Positions 7,802-16,842 of a stretch of 64,000 nucleotides of DNA are shown in pieces. The stretch covers positions 1 through 64,000 of the forward strand of contig JBKBHF010000013.1 in assembly GCA_046297695.1 (NCBI GenBank). The letters run 5' to 3'. The notes under the pieces are model-generated. The model ran no database searches and was not told the DNA's origin. It saw only the letters and a program-made list of their open reading frames with translations. A program made the translations under genes and the position numbers. This DNA comes from Permianibacter sp046297695. Lineage in GTDB: Bacteria; Pseudomonadota; Gammaproteobacteria; Enterobacterales; Permianibacteraceae. Positions within the stretch are counted from its first letter, which is position 1. Every line of letters begins with the position of its first letter.

Positions 7802-9177
7802 ACGCTCTGGCCGCGCTGCACCAGTTCGCCGACTGGAACCGTGCCCCCGAAACGCCGGTAGGCTGGCAAGGTGACAGTTTGCGCACCGACGCTGAGTTGC
7901 GCCTGCGCGTGCAAAACCTGATGCAACACTTGCCGGCTACGCCGGGTCAACGCTGGTTGCTCTGGTGTGACGACGGTTTCGAATTTCTGGTCGGATTGCT
8001 GGCGCTCTGGCAATGCGGCCACTGTGCCGTACTGCCGGCCAATGCCCAAGCGGAAACGCTGGCCAGTGTTGCTGCCGACTGTAACGGTTGGCTCAGCGAT
8101 GTCCTGCCGCAGGCGGTGAACACCTGGCAGCAGGCGACCCGCGAAATCCCACTTCGTCAGGCATTGCCGCTTGATGCCACGGCGTTGCAATTGTTCACCT
8201 CCGGCAGCACCGGTGCGCCGAAAGCGGTGACCCGCACGCTGCGGCAATTGCAGGCGGAACTGCAGGCGTTGCAGCAACAATTTCCATTGCCGGCGGCGAC
8301 CGTGCTTGCCACCGTGCCGCATCACCATATTTACGGGCTGTTGTTCCGGTTGTTGTGGCCGCTCGCCGCTGCGCGACCTTTTGTCGCGACGCCGGAGCAT
8401 TATCCGGAGCCGCTGCTCGGGCAAATCAAGCGGCACGCGCCGGTGCTTTTGATCAGCAGTCCAGCGCATCTTGAGCGATTGCCCAGTGCAATCGATCTGA
8501 CCGCGCACGCGCCCGACTGTCTGGCCGTGTTCAGTTCCGGCGCACCGCTGCCGCGCGCGGCGGCATTGCAGCTGCAACAGGCACTGGGCAAGGCCCCGCT
8601 TGAAGTGCTGGGCAGTACCGAAACCGGTGGCGTCGCCTGGCGTCAGCGCGATGCCGCCACCCTTGCTGCAACCGATGCCGAACCGTGGCAGCTGTTGCCC
8701 GCCGTGCAGGCACGCTTGAATGCCGATGCCGTGCTGGAAGTGCTGTCGCCAGCGGCGGAGAAGCAACAGTGGTGCGCACTGGGCGACCGGGCCGAGCTGC
8801 TGGCTGACGGCCGCTTTGTGCTGCTCGGTCGTGCCGATCGGATCGTCAAGATCGAAGCCAAGCGGCTGTCGCTGACCGAGCTGGAACAGCAGCTGCAGAC
8901 CCACGAATGGGTCGACGAAGCGGCGGCGCTGGTACTCGAAGGCAGTCGCACAGTGGTTGCCGTGGTCGCGCGGCTGACGCCAGCCGGCGCCGCCGCACTG
9001 GCGGCGCGCGGCAAGCATCCGATCAACGAAGCGCTGCGCCAGCATCTGGCCAACCGGTTTGAACGGGTGTTGCTGCCCAAACGTTTTCGCTATGTCGAGG
9101 CCATGCCGCGCGATGATCGTGGCAAACTGACCCAACAGGCGCTACGCGCCTTGTTCGCCGAAGAGAGCTTGTCATGA
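7798..9177 (+). CDS. apeH: AMP-dependent aryl acid-ACP ligase, APE cluster (ApeH type)
   Basis: Adenylate-forming enzyme that would activate the aryl starter acid and load it on an ACP. 459 aa, shorter than most AMP ligases. The phosphate-binding loop is LFTSGSTGAPK at 132-142, the A5-type motif is GSTETG at 272-277, and the hinge region is GRADRIVKIEAKR at 344-356. The C-terminal subdomain is compact but present. Starter supply by the ammonia-lyase gene downstream fits. Overlaps the previous gene by ATGA. Confidence 0.85.
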   Translation: MNALAALHQFADWNRAPETPVGWQGDSLRTDAELRLRVQNLMQHLPATPGQRWLLWCDDGFEFLVGLLALWQCGHCAVLPANAQAETLASVAADCNGWLSDVLPQAVNTWQQATREIPLRQALPLDATALQLFTSGSTGAPKAVTRTLRQLQAELQALQQQFPLPAATVLATVPHHHIYGLLFRLLWPLAAARPFVATPEHYPEPLLGQIKRHAPVLLISSPAHLERLPSAIDLTAHAPDCLAVFSSGAPLPRAAALQLQQALGKAPLEVLGSTETGGVAWRQRDAATLAATDAEPWQLLPAVQARLNADAVLEVLSPAAEKQQWCALGDRAELLADGRFVLLGRADRIVKIEAKRLSLTELEQQLQTHEWVDEAAALVLEGSRTVVAVVARLTPAGAAALAARGKHPINEALRQHLANRFERVLLPKRFRYVEAMPRDDRGKLTQQALRALFAEESLS

Positions 9178-9551
9178 CCGGCCTGAAACTGCCGACCGTT
9201 ATCCGAACCGAAACGGATGCCCAGCGCGTCACACTGACGTTGCGCGTGCCGGCCGGACTGGCATTTTTCCCCGGCCATTTTCCCGTGCACGCCATTCTGC
9301 CCGGCGTGGTTCAGATCGACTGGGCGATTCATTTCGGCCGCCAGCATTTTCCGTTGTTGCCGTGGTTCCGGAAAATGGAAGCCTTGAAATTCCAGGCGAT
9401 CATCGAGCCGGAGCAGGAGCTCACGCTGCTGTTGGAACACAAGCCGGCGGCAGCTGCAGAGCACCCGGACAAGCTGCTGTTCACGTTTGACTCCAGCCGC
9501 GGTCGGCACAGCAGCGGTCGCATCGTGTTTGCCGCCGAGGCCGTCGCATGA
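9174..9551 (+). CDS. apeI: Hot-dog fold 3-hydroxyacyl-ACP dehydratase-like protein, APE cluster (ApeI type)
   Basis: 125 aa single hot-dog domain related to FabA/FabZ. The active-site region is FFPGHFPVHAILPGVVQIDW, with His35 in the position of the catalytic histidine of FabZ. With the second dehydratase-like gene at 18076 it would remove water from the reduced intermediates to make the conjugated double bonds. Overlaps both neighbours by 4 nt. Confidence 0.84.
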   Translation: MTGLKLPTVIRTETDAQRVTLTLRVPAGLAFFPGHFPVHAILPGVVQIDWAIHFGRQHFPLLPWFRKMEALKFQAIIEPEQELTLLLEHKPAAAAEHPDKLLFTFDSSRGRHSSGRIVFAAEAVA

Positions 9552-11293
9552 CCGTCAAACCGGCGTTTCTTGTCCCGAACTACAACCACGGTGGCGCCTT
9601 GCCGGCGACCGTGGCCGGTTTGCAACGCTTTGGTTTGCCGATTCTCATTGTTGATGACGGCAGTGGCGCGGACGATCAGCGCGTACTGGATCAATTGCAG
9701 GCGCTGCCAAACGTGTACGTCGAGCGCTTGCCGGTCAATCGCGGCAAAGGCGCCGCCAGCATGCACGGTTTTCGTTGGTTGCAGCAGCGTGGTTACAGCC
9801 ATGCCTTTCAGATCGATGCCGATGGTCAGCACGACCAGCGGGTGATCCCGCAGTTTCTTGCCGCCAGTGCCGCCGCGCCCGAAGCGATGGTCGGTGGCAG
9901 GCCGGTTTACGATGCCAGCATTCCAAAATCCCGGTTATACGGTCGCAAGATCACAGACTTCTGGGTCGCACTCGAAACGCTATCGTTCGAGATCAAGGAC
10001 GCCATGTGCGGTTTTCGCGTTTACCCGCTGGCCTCGACCTGCGCGCTGATTGATCGGGTGCGCATCGGCGAACGGATGGAGTTTGATATCGAGATCCTGG
10101 TTCGGTTGTTCTGGGCTGGTGTCCCGATGCAGTTCCTGCCGCTGGCGGTGACCTATCCGCACGACGGTGTATCCCACTTCAAGGCGCTGCGTGACAATCT
10201 GATGATTTCGCGCACGCACGCCAAACTGTTCTTCGCGATGTTCCCGCGAGCGCCATTGTTGTTGTGGCGTCGGCTGCGCCGGTTGTGGGCGCCTGTTGTG
10301 AAAACAGCAACGAAATCGAAACCGAAAGCGCTGTCGGCAGCGGTCAACGAGGCGCACTGGTCACAGCAACCGGAACGCGGCTCGACCCTGGGCATCGCCA
10401 TTCTGGTCAATGCTTACCGGCTGTTTGGCCGCCGGGTGTTCTCCGCGCTGTTGTATCCGGTGATGCTGTATTTCGTTCTGTTCAACAGGACGGCAAGGCA
10501 GGCCTCACTGACCTTTCTGCAGCGGGTGCATGCCAGCGGCAGCCAAGCATTGCCGCGTCCGCCGGGTTGGCGCGACAGCTTTGCCCATCTGCGCCAGTTT
10601 GGCGAAGCCTTGCTGGATAAAATCGCCGCTTGGCGTGGTGAAATCAATGTCGCCGACATGCTGTTCGAACAGCAGGCCGAGTTGCAACGGGTCAAACACA
10701 ACGGTCGTGGCGCATTGCTGATCGGCAGCCATCTCGGCAATCTGGAGCTGGCGCGGGCGTTGAGCCAGTACGACGATGTCACGGTCAACGCTGTCGTGTT
10801 CACCGAACACGGCCAGCGTTTCATGGACTATCTGAAGCAGCAGCATCCGGCCGTCGCGGCCCACCTGATCGAAGTGCAGGACATGGGCGCCGACACCGCG
10901 ATGATGCTGCGCGAGCGCATCGATCGCGGCGAACTGCTGGTGATCGTCGGTGATCGGACGCCGGTGCACAGCGAAGGCCGTACCGAGACGCAAACGTTTC
11001 TGGGCGCACCTGCAGCGTTTCCGCAGGGGCCGTTCATTCTGGCCAGTCTGCTCGACTGCCCGGTCTACCTCTTTTTCTGTCTGCGCGAAGGCACACGCTT
11101 CCGCATCACGCTGGAGCCATTCGCGGACACGCTGGCGGTAAGCCGTGCCGAGCGCAGTGAGATGCTGCACAACGCCACGGCACGTTACGCTGAACGTTTG
11201 GCTCACTACGCCAAGCAGTATCCACTGCAGTGGTTCAATTTCTTTGATTTCTGGCGCCCGGCGCCAATGAAGGCTGAACATCGTGACCGATAA
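9548..11293 (+). CDS. Fused family-2 glycosyltransferase / LpxL-like acyltransferase, APE cluster
   Basis: 581 aa two-domain protein. Residues 1-240 are a GT-A glycosyltransferase: VPNYNHGGAL, LIVDDGSGADD and the metal-binding DADGQHD at 90-96. Residues from about 280 to the end are a lipid-A-type acyltransferase domain with GSHLGNLELARAL (the H-x4-E catalytic signature of LpxL/HtrB) and VVGDRTPVH. Such fusions are a regular part of APE clusters (ApeJ by order) and are thought to build the lipid or sugar anchor of the pigment; the exact acceptor is not known. The stop overlaps the GTG start of the ammonia-lyase gene. Confidence 0.83.
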   Translation: MTVKPAFLVPNYNHGGALPATVAGLQRFGLPILIVDDGSGADDQRVLDQLQALPNVYVERLPVNRGKGAASMHGFRWLQQRGYSHAFQIDADGQHDQRVIPQFLAASAAAPEAMVGGRPVYDASIPKSRLYGRKITDFWVALETLSFEIKDAMCGFRVYPLASTCALIDRVRIGERMEFDIEILVRLFWAGVPMQFLPLAVTYPHDGVSHFKALRDNLMISRTHAKLFFAMFPRAPLLLWRRLRRLWAPVVKTATKSKPKALSAAVNEAHWSQQPERGSTLGIAILVNAYRLFGRRVFSALLYPVMLYFVLFNRTARQASLTFLQRVHASGSQALPRPPGWRDSFAHLRQFGEALLDKIAAWRGEINVADMLFEQQAELQRVKHNGRGALLIGSHLGNLELARALSQYDDVTVNAVVFTEHGQRFMDYLKQQHPAVAAHLIEVQDMGADTAMMLRERIDRGELLVIVGDRTPVHSEGRTETQTFLGAPAAFPQGPFILASLLDCPVYLFFCLREGTRFRITLEPFADTLAVSRAERSEMLHNATARYAERLAHYAKQYPLQWFNFFDFWRPAPMKAEHRDR

Positions 11294-12854
11294 TCGCAAT
11301 GCCAATCGCAACGCCGATGCCACTGCAAATCAGCCGGTGCTGATCGGCGGCCACAAGCTGAGCATCGAGCAGTTGGTGGCGGTGGCGGAACAACGCGCGC
11401 CGCTGCAACTGAACCCGGCGCAGAAGCCGCTGATCGATCGCGGTGCTGAAATCCTGCGCCAGTATCTGGCCGGCAACGGCATCATCTATGGCGTGACCAC
11501 CGGCTATGGCGATTCGGTCACAACGGCGGTGCCGGATGAGCTGGTGCGCGAATTGCCGCTGCACCTGACTCGCTATCATGGGTGCGGCCTTGGCCGATAC
11601 CTCGATCCAGTCGCGACGCGCGCGGTGTTGGTGGCGCGACTGAATTCGCTGGCACAGGGCTTTTCCGGCGTCCGCTGGGAATTGCTGGAACGGCTGGCGC
11701 TGCTGATTGAGAAGAACTGGCTGCCGTACATTCCGGAAGAGGGCTCGGTCGGTGCTTCCGGTGATCTGACGCCGCTGTCTTATGTCGCGGCAGCGCTGGT
11801 GGGCGAGCGCGATCTGCTGGTCAAAGGCGAGCGGGTCGCCGCAGCCGAGGTGTACAAGGCGCACGGTCTGCAACCGCTGACCCTGGCGCCGAAAGAAGGT
11901 CTTGCGATCATGAACGGCACCGCCGTCATGACCGCACTGGCGGCGTTGGCCTTCGAGCGTGCGGAATACCTTGGCCAATTGTCCTGCCGCATCACTGCGC
12001 TGGCGTCGCTGACCATGCAGGGCAATCGCGGTCATTTTGATCCGCGTCTGTTCGCGGTCAAACCGCACGCTGGCCAGCAGTTGGTCGCCGAACGGATCTG
12101 GAATGATCTGGCGCCGGGCCAGCCGGAGCAGGGCCCGCGTCTGCAGGATCGCTACTCCATCCGCTGTGCGCCGCATGTGATCGGCGTGCTGCAGGATGCG
12201 CTGTCATGGATGCGTCGTGATGTCGAAAACGAAATCAACAGTGCCAATGACAATCCGATCATCGATTGCGATGAGGAGGTGGTGCTGCACGGTGGCCATT
12301 TCTATGGCGGCCATATTGCGTTCGTCATGGACAGCCTGAAGAACACCGTCGCCAATCTGGCCGATCTGATGGACCGGCAGTTGGCGCTGCTGGTCGATCG
12401 CCGTTACAACCATGGCCTGCCACATAACCTGTCCGGCGCCCACGGCTCCCGCGCGCCGATCAATCACGGTTTGAAAGCCGTGCAGATCGGCGTTTCGGCC
12501 TGGACGGCGGAAGCGCTGAAGCTGACCATGCCGGCCAGTGTGTTTTCGCGTTCGACCGAGTGCCACAACCAGGACAAGGTCAGCATGGGCACCATCGCGG
12601 CGCGCGATTGCCTGCGGGTGATCGAGCTGACCGAGCAGGTCGGCGCCGCCATGTTGATGGCGGTGGCGCAAGCCTATGAGCTGCGTGCCAACGCCGGCGA
12701 GATTGTCAGCGCCGCGCACGCACCGGCGCTGAGTCAGACCGTCACCGACGTGCGTCGATTCAGCGGTTTCATCAGCGAAGATCGGATGCTGGAAATGGAA
12801 TTGCGGGCACTGCTGCAGGCAATCCAGCAGCGCCAGTTTGCCCTGTATCACTGA
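11283..12854 (+). CDS. MIO-dependent aromatic amino acid ammonia-lyase (HAL/TAL/PAL family), APE cluster
   Basis: 523 aa lyase that deaminates an aromatic amino acid to the arylacrylate. The MIO prosthetic group would form from Ala158-Ser159-Gly160 (EEGSVGASGDLTPLSY). Tyr69 in YGVTTGYGDSV is the catalytic tyrosine. The substrate-selecting pair aligned with His-Leu of tyrosine ammonia-lyase and Ser-His of histidase is Tyr98-His99. In this cluster the likely job is to provide a cinnamate or coumarate-type starter, but automatic annotation would call it HutH. The start is the GTG at 11283; there are no hut genes nearby. Confidence 0.87.
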   Translation: MTDNRNANRNADATANQPVLIGGHKLSIEQLVAVAEQRAPLQLNPAQKPLIDRGAEILRQYLAGNGIIYGVTTGYGDSVTTAVPDELVRELPLHLTRYHGCGLGRYLDPVATRAVLVARLNSLAQGFSGVRWELLERLALLIEKNWLPYIPEEGSVGASGDLTPLSYVAAALVGERDLLVKGERVAAAEVYKAHGLQPLTLAPKEGLAIMNGTAVMTALAALAFERAEYLGQLSCRITALASLTMQGNRGHFDPRLFAVKPHAGQQLVAERIWNDLAPGQPEQGPRLQDRYSIRCAPHVIGVLQDALSWMRRDVENEINSANDNPIIDCDEEVVLHGGHFYGGHIAFVMDSLKNTVANLADLMDRQLALLVDRRYNHGLPHNLSGAHGSRAPINHGLKAVQIGVSAWTAEALKLTMPASVFSRSTECHNQDKVSMGTIAARDCLRVIELTEQVGAAMLMAVAQAYELRANAGEIVSAAHAPALSQTVTDVRRFSGFISEDRMLEMELRALLQAIQQRQFALYH

Positions 12855-12873
12855 GCGAACCGGAAGCCGCCCC

Positions 12874-13293
12874 GTGAGTAAAGTACTACGCGAAGCCGAA
12901 ATCGAGTTGGAAATCCCGTTTCATGACTGCGACATGATGTCGGTGGTCTGGCACGGCAATTATCTGCGCTATTTCGAGATTGCCCGCTGCGCGCTGCTGC
13001 GCACGTTCAACTACGACTATATGCAGATGCGCGATTCCGGCTTTATCTGGCCGATCATCGATACCCAGATCAAATATGTCGGCTCGGCCCGGTTCGAGCA
13101 GCGTATCAAGGTACGCGCGCAGTTGCTCGAGTGGGAGAACCGGCTGAAGATCGAATACCTGATCCGTGATGCCGAAACCGGTGCCCGCATCACCCGCGGC
13201 TACACGGTACAGGTCGCCGTTGCGATGGCGACCGGCGAAATGCAGTTGGTGTCACCGCCGGTGCTGGCCGAACGGCTGGGCTTGTCGTCATGA
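12874..13293 (+). CDS. 4-hydroxybenzoyl-CoA-type hot-dog thioesterase, APE cluster
   Basis: 139 aa YbgC-like thioesterase. The signature EIPFHDCDMMSVVWHGNYLR carries the Asp of this family (D in HDCD) with HGNYLRYFE following. The start is the GTG at 12874, 19 nt after the ammonia-lyase stop; the longer frame from 12838 overlaps that gene. It corresponds to the ApeK thioesterase by order and would release or proofread acyl intermediates. Overlaps the next gene by 4 nt. Confidence 0.83.
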   Translation: MSKVLREAEIELEIPFHDCDMMSVVWHGNYLRYFEIARCALLRTFNYDYMQMRDSGFIWPIIDTQIKYVGSARFEQRIKVRAQLLEWENRLKIEYLIRDAETGARITRGYTVQVAVAMATGEMQLVSPPVLAERLGLSS

Positions 13294-13910
13294 ATCGCAA
13301 CTCGCTGACTCTGATGTTGAGTCTGCTGCTGTCATGCCCGCTTGGTGTGGCAGAGGCCGGCGAGCTCACTTTGACTCGTCTGACCGAACAATTGGCCACG
13401 CATTTGCAGCAGCGTTCAAGCTTCGTGCAGTTGAAAACCGTCAAAGGACTCAGTCGCCCGTTGCGTTCGACCGGCGAAGTGCTGGTACTGCCTGAGCAAG
13501 GCGTGCTGTATATGGTGCAGAAGCCGCTGGTCGCGCGCTACGGCATTGGTCGCGACAAGATGCTGCTGGAAGAAGCCGGCCGGCAAAAACTGTTGCAGGC
13601 CAACGAGGCGCCGTGGTTGCGCACGCTGGGCCGCTTGCTGCACAGCATGCTGGCCGGTGAACTGGCCGCGCTGGAGCAGGATTTTCATTGCCAGCTCAGT
13701 CCGACCGCGACCGGTTGGCAGTTGTTGCTGACACCACGTCGTGAACCGCTGTCACTGGCGCTGGCGGAAGTGCAGTTGACCGGCGGCGATACCGTGCAGC
13801 AAGTCATCATCCGCGATCGCAATGGCGATCAGACTGAGCTGCAGTTTCAGGCCTTGCCGGCCGCCGCCGTGACAGCGGCCGAGCAGGCGCTGCTGGATCT
13901 GATCAAGTGA
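13290..13910 (+). CDS. LolA-like outer-membrane lipoprotein carrier protein, APE cluster
   Basis: 206 aa with an N-terminal signal peptide (hydrophobic LTLMLSLLLSCPLGVAEA). The rest resembles the unclosed barrel of LolA-type carriers (SSFVQLKTVKGLSRPLRSTG, then LYMVQKP). In APE loci this gene and the next two are presumed to carry the lipid-linked pigment across the periplasm. Corresponds to ApeL by order. The LolA relation is distant; the function is inferred from context. Confidence 0.75.
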   Translation: MNRNSLTLMLSLLLSCPLGVAEAGELTLTRLTEQLATHLQQRSSFVQLKTVKGLSRPLRSTGEVLVLPEQGVLYMVQKPLVARYGIGRDKMLLEEAGRQKLLQANEAPWLRTLGRLLHSMLAGELAALEQDFHCQLSPTATGWQLLLTPRREPLSLALAEVQLTGGDTVQQVIIRDRNGDQTELQFQALPAAAVTAAEQALLDLIK

Positions 13911-16255
13911 CGGCGCTGCGCTCGCTGCGGGTTGGGTTGTTCGTACTGCTGCTCACGCTGGCCGGGGCATTTGTCGCGCAGCGGTTGCAGCAGGGGGATG
14001 CGTTCAGCACCGATCTGCTGGCGTTGCTGCCGGCGACCGAGCGCGACCCGCTGGCCGAACAGGCGGCGCAGCAAGTGCAAACCGCCATCGGTAGCCATAC
14101 CGTTTTTCTGATCAGTCATACCGATCGCGAACGTGCGCGGGCCATCGCCAGCGAGTTCGCCAACCAGCTACGGCAAGCCAAGGTATTCGACCGGGTGCAG
14201 TTCGAGCTGCCGGCAGACGCCCAGCAGCGGCTGATTGAAAACCTGTTGCCGTATCGCAGCGCGCTGTTGTCGAATGCTGATGCCGCGCTGATTGCGGCCG
14301 GCGGCGAAGCGCTGCAGCAGCGCTTGCTACAGGCGCTGTACTCACCGCTCTCCGTTGCCGTACCGGGCGCGGATCCATTCGGCTTCTTTGCCAACAGCCT
14401 GCAGCAGCTCGGTGCGGGCGCCGGTGTCGCGCAAGTGGATGACGGTCTGCTGACCGTTGTCCGCGATGATCGCTTCTATCTGCTGGTCGATGCGGTCTCA
14501 AGCCAATCCGTATTCGATGATCGCTATCAGCGCCAGGCCATCACTGTCATCGAGCACGCCAAGGCAACTGCCATTGCAGCTGGCGCCGAAGTGCTCGGTA
14601 CCGGCACGTTACGGTTCGCCGCCCAGGCTCGCGCCGAAGGTGAGCGCGATGTCAGCGTCATCGCCAGCGTCAGCACCATCGGCGTGCTGCTGCTGGTATT
14701 GCTGGTGTTCCGGCGCGCTGCACCGCTGTTGCTGATGTTTGCCGTGATCGGTGCGTCACTACTCGGTGCCACTGCACTGGCGCTGCTGATCTACGGCAAG
14801 CTGCATTTGCTGACCTATGTTTTCGGCACCACGTTGATCGGTATTGCCGGCGACTACGCGCTGCACTACCTGACCCTGCATGCCAGCAGCCATCACTGGG
14901 ATGCGAAAGCGGCGATGCGGCAGTTGTTCAAGCCGTTGACCATCGCGATGCTGACCACCTTCATGGCCTATCTGGCAATTGCGCTGACGCCGTTCAGCGC
15001 CTTCCGGCAGATCGCGCTGTTCTGCATGCTCGGTTTGCTGTGCGGTTATCTGGCCGTGCTGGTGTTGTTGCCGGCGGTGCTGGTCGCGCCGGCCAAACAA
15101 GCACCCGCCGCGCTGGCCTGGACGGGCGCGCTGCATGAGCGTTTGCTGGCCTGGCGCCGCCAGCGCCGACCGGTCTATCTCTTGCTTCTGATACTGTTTG
15201 CCAGTGCCTTGCCGGGTTGGTGGTGGCTGCGCGCCGATGACGACATTCACTTGCTGCAGAAATCCGATCCCGGTCTGCTGGCGGAACAGCAGCGTATCGC
15301 CGACATTCTGCAGCAGAATGGCAACAGCCAATTCTTTCTGGTGCGTGGTAGCAATGAAGCCGAATGGCTGGCGCGCGAACAAGCCTTGGTTGCGGCGCTG
15401 CAAGCGGCGCAGGCGCGCGGTGATCTGATCGGTTGGCGGGCGTTGTCCGACGCCGTGCCGCCAGTGAATCAGCAACAACAGCGGATCGCGCTGCTTGAGT
15501 CGGCATTTGCCGATGACGGTAATTTAGCAATTGCCTTACAGGCGCTGGAATTTGCTCCGGATGATATCGCGGCGCTGAAACAACAGACGTTGAGCCACGC
15601 TGTGCTGACAATCGGTGACTATCTGGCGATGCCGCACAACCAAGCGCAGCGGCTGCAGCGGTTGCCGACGACCGACGGCAGCGTCGTCAGCATTGTCCTG
15701 CTCGACGGTATCAGCCGTCTTGATGCGATGGCAGCACTGAGGCTCGAGGGCGTCAGCTTTGTCGACAAGACCGCGAGCATTTCGGCGCTGTTTCGATCGT
15801 TCCGGGAACAGGCGACCGGCTATGTCTTGCTGGCTTACGGTGTCACGCTGCTGTGGCTGCTGTGGCAGTGCGGCTGGCATGGTGCGCTGGTGCGCTTGTT
15901 GCCGACCGCGCTGGCAAGTGGTTTGACGCTGGCGCTGCTCGGCTATTTCGGCCAGCCGTTCAATCTGTTCACCGGTATTGCGTTGCTGCTGGTGCTTGGC
16001 ATCGGCATTGACTACGCGCTGTTTCTGGCCGAAGGCGAAGGTCATGAGCCGGCCAGTCTGTTGGCGATCCTGTTGTCGGCGTTGACTGCGATACTGGGCT
16101 TTGGCCTGCTGGTCGGCGCCAGTTTGCCGGCGGTCAGTGGTTTTGGTTTGACCGTGCTGATCGGTGTGCTGCTGGCGCTGTTGCTGGCGCCGCTGACCTT
16201 GGTGCTCATGCACGAAAAGCCGGTGCACGAAAAGCCGGCGCATCAAAACCATTGA
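13907..16255 (+). CDS. MMPL/RND-family exporter, APE cluster
   Basis: 782 aa inner-membrane transporter with the RND-like two-fold layout: one N-terminal span, a large periplasmic loop to about residue 240, five to six spans (SVIASVSTIGVLLLVLLVF to VLVLLPAVLV), a second loop, then another cluster of spans (YVLLAYGVTLLWLLWQ to VLIGVLLALLLAPLTLVLM). The spans contain GIAGDYALHYLT and GIGIDYALFLAEG, the paired acidic motifs typical of MMPL proteins. Probably exports the polyene lipid. The start is the GTG at 13907, overlapping the previous TGA. Corresponds to ApeM. Confidence 0.85.
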   Translation: MTALRSLRVGLFVLLLTLAGAFVAQRLQQGDAFSTDLLALLPATERDPLAEQAAQQVQTAIGSHTVFLISHTDRERARAIASEFANQLRQAKVFDRVQFELPADAQQRLIENLLPYRSALLSNADAALIAAGGEALQQRLLQALYSPLSVAVPGADPFGFFANSLQQLGAGAGVAQVDDGLLTVVRDDRFYLLVDAVSSQSVFDDRYQRQAITVIEHAKATAIAAGAEVLGTGTLRFAAQARAEGERDVSVIASVSTIGVLLLVLLVFRRAAPLLLMFAVIGASLLGATALALLIYGKLHLLTYVFGTTLIGIAGDYALHYLTLHASSHHWDAKAAMRQLFKPLTIAMLTTFMAYLAIALTPFSAFRQIALFCMLGLLCGYLAVLVLLPAVLVAPAKQAPAALAWTGALHERLLAWRRQRRPVYLLLLILFASALPGWWWLRADDDIHLLQKSDPGLLAEQQRIADILQQNGNSQFFLVRGSNEAEWLAREQALVAALQAAQARGDLIGWRALSDAVPPVNQQQQRIALLESAFADDGNLAIALQALEFAPDDIAALKQQTLSHAVLTIGDYLAMPHNQAQRLQRLPTTDGSVVSIVLLDGISRLDAMAALRLEGVSFVDKTASISALFRSFREQATGYVLLAYGVTLLWLLWQCGWHGALVRLLPTALASGLTLALLGYFGQPFNLFTGIALLLVLGIGIDYALFLAEGEGHEPASLLAILLSALTAILGFGLLVGASLPAVSGFGLTVLIGVLLALLLAPLTLVLMHEKPVHEKPAHQNH

Positions 16256-16293
16256 ACGAAAACTGTTGAATGAAAAACGCTGAAGGATAGACC

Positions 16294-16842
16294 GTGATTC
16301 GTGTCCTGCTGTTGTTGAGCCTGCTGGTGCTGCTGTCAGCCTGTGCCAGCACGCCGTGCGTGCGCTGGGCCGGCAGTGCCCGCTGGTGTGCAGCGCCGTT
16401 GCCGGCCACGCCGCCGTTTGCCCGCAGCGAAGACATCGTCAATGCCGATGCCCGTGGCGAAAAACTGGTGGTGCTGGCAACGACCGAATGGAGTGCCACG
16501 CAGTTCACCCAAGTGGTGCTGACGCCGTTTGGTCAGCGCCTGTATCGCTTGCAGTACGATGGTCAGCAGGTGGAATTCGATGCCGGCCTGCTGCCGGTGC
16601 CGGTCAAGCCGGAACAATCGCTGCTCGATATCCAGCTGATGCTATGGCCGCTGTCGCTGTTGCAGGCGCAGTTGCCGAGCGGCTGGAGCTTGCAGGAAGA
16701 TGCGGGCACCGGCGCCCGCCGGCTGCGCGCCGGTGACGAATTACTGGCCGAAGTGAACCGGCTCAGCGCCGACGAAGTGGAGCTGATTCAGCACCGGCTC
16801 GGCTACACCGTGCGTGTGCAAACGCTGGAGCAGACGCGATGA
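16294..16842 (+). CDS. Outer-membrane-type lipoprotein, DUF3261-like, APE cluster
   Basis: 182 aa with a lipoprotein signal: VLLLLSLLVLLSACAST, lipobox LSAC with Cys at about residue 17. The mature part (PFARSEDIVNADARGEKLVVL and further) has no motif of known activity; the family is seen next to the MMPL exporter in APE clusters (ApeN by order). The GTG at 16294 is preceded by GAAGGA about 7 nt upstream. Probably works with the exporter at the envelope; this is inference. Confidence 0.77.
   Translation: MIRVLLLLSLLVLLSACASTPCVRWAGSARWCAAPLPATPPFARSEDIVNADARGEKLVVLATTEWSATQFTQVVLTPFGQRLYRLQYDGQQVEFDAGLLPVPVKPEQSLLDIQLMLWPLSLLQAQLPSGWSLQEDAGTGARRLRAGDELLAEVNRLSADEVELIQHRLGYTVRVQTLEQTR

Noticed and set aside
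11283..12854. Annotation as histidase HutH
   Set aside because: The fold fits, but there are no hut genes, the gene overlaps pigment-cluster genes, and the selectivity residues differ from Ser-His of histidase.
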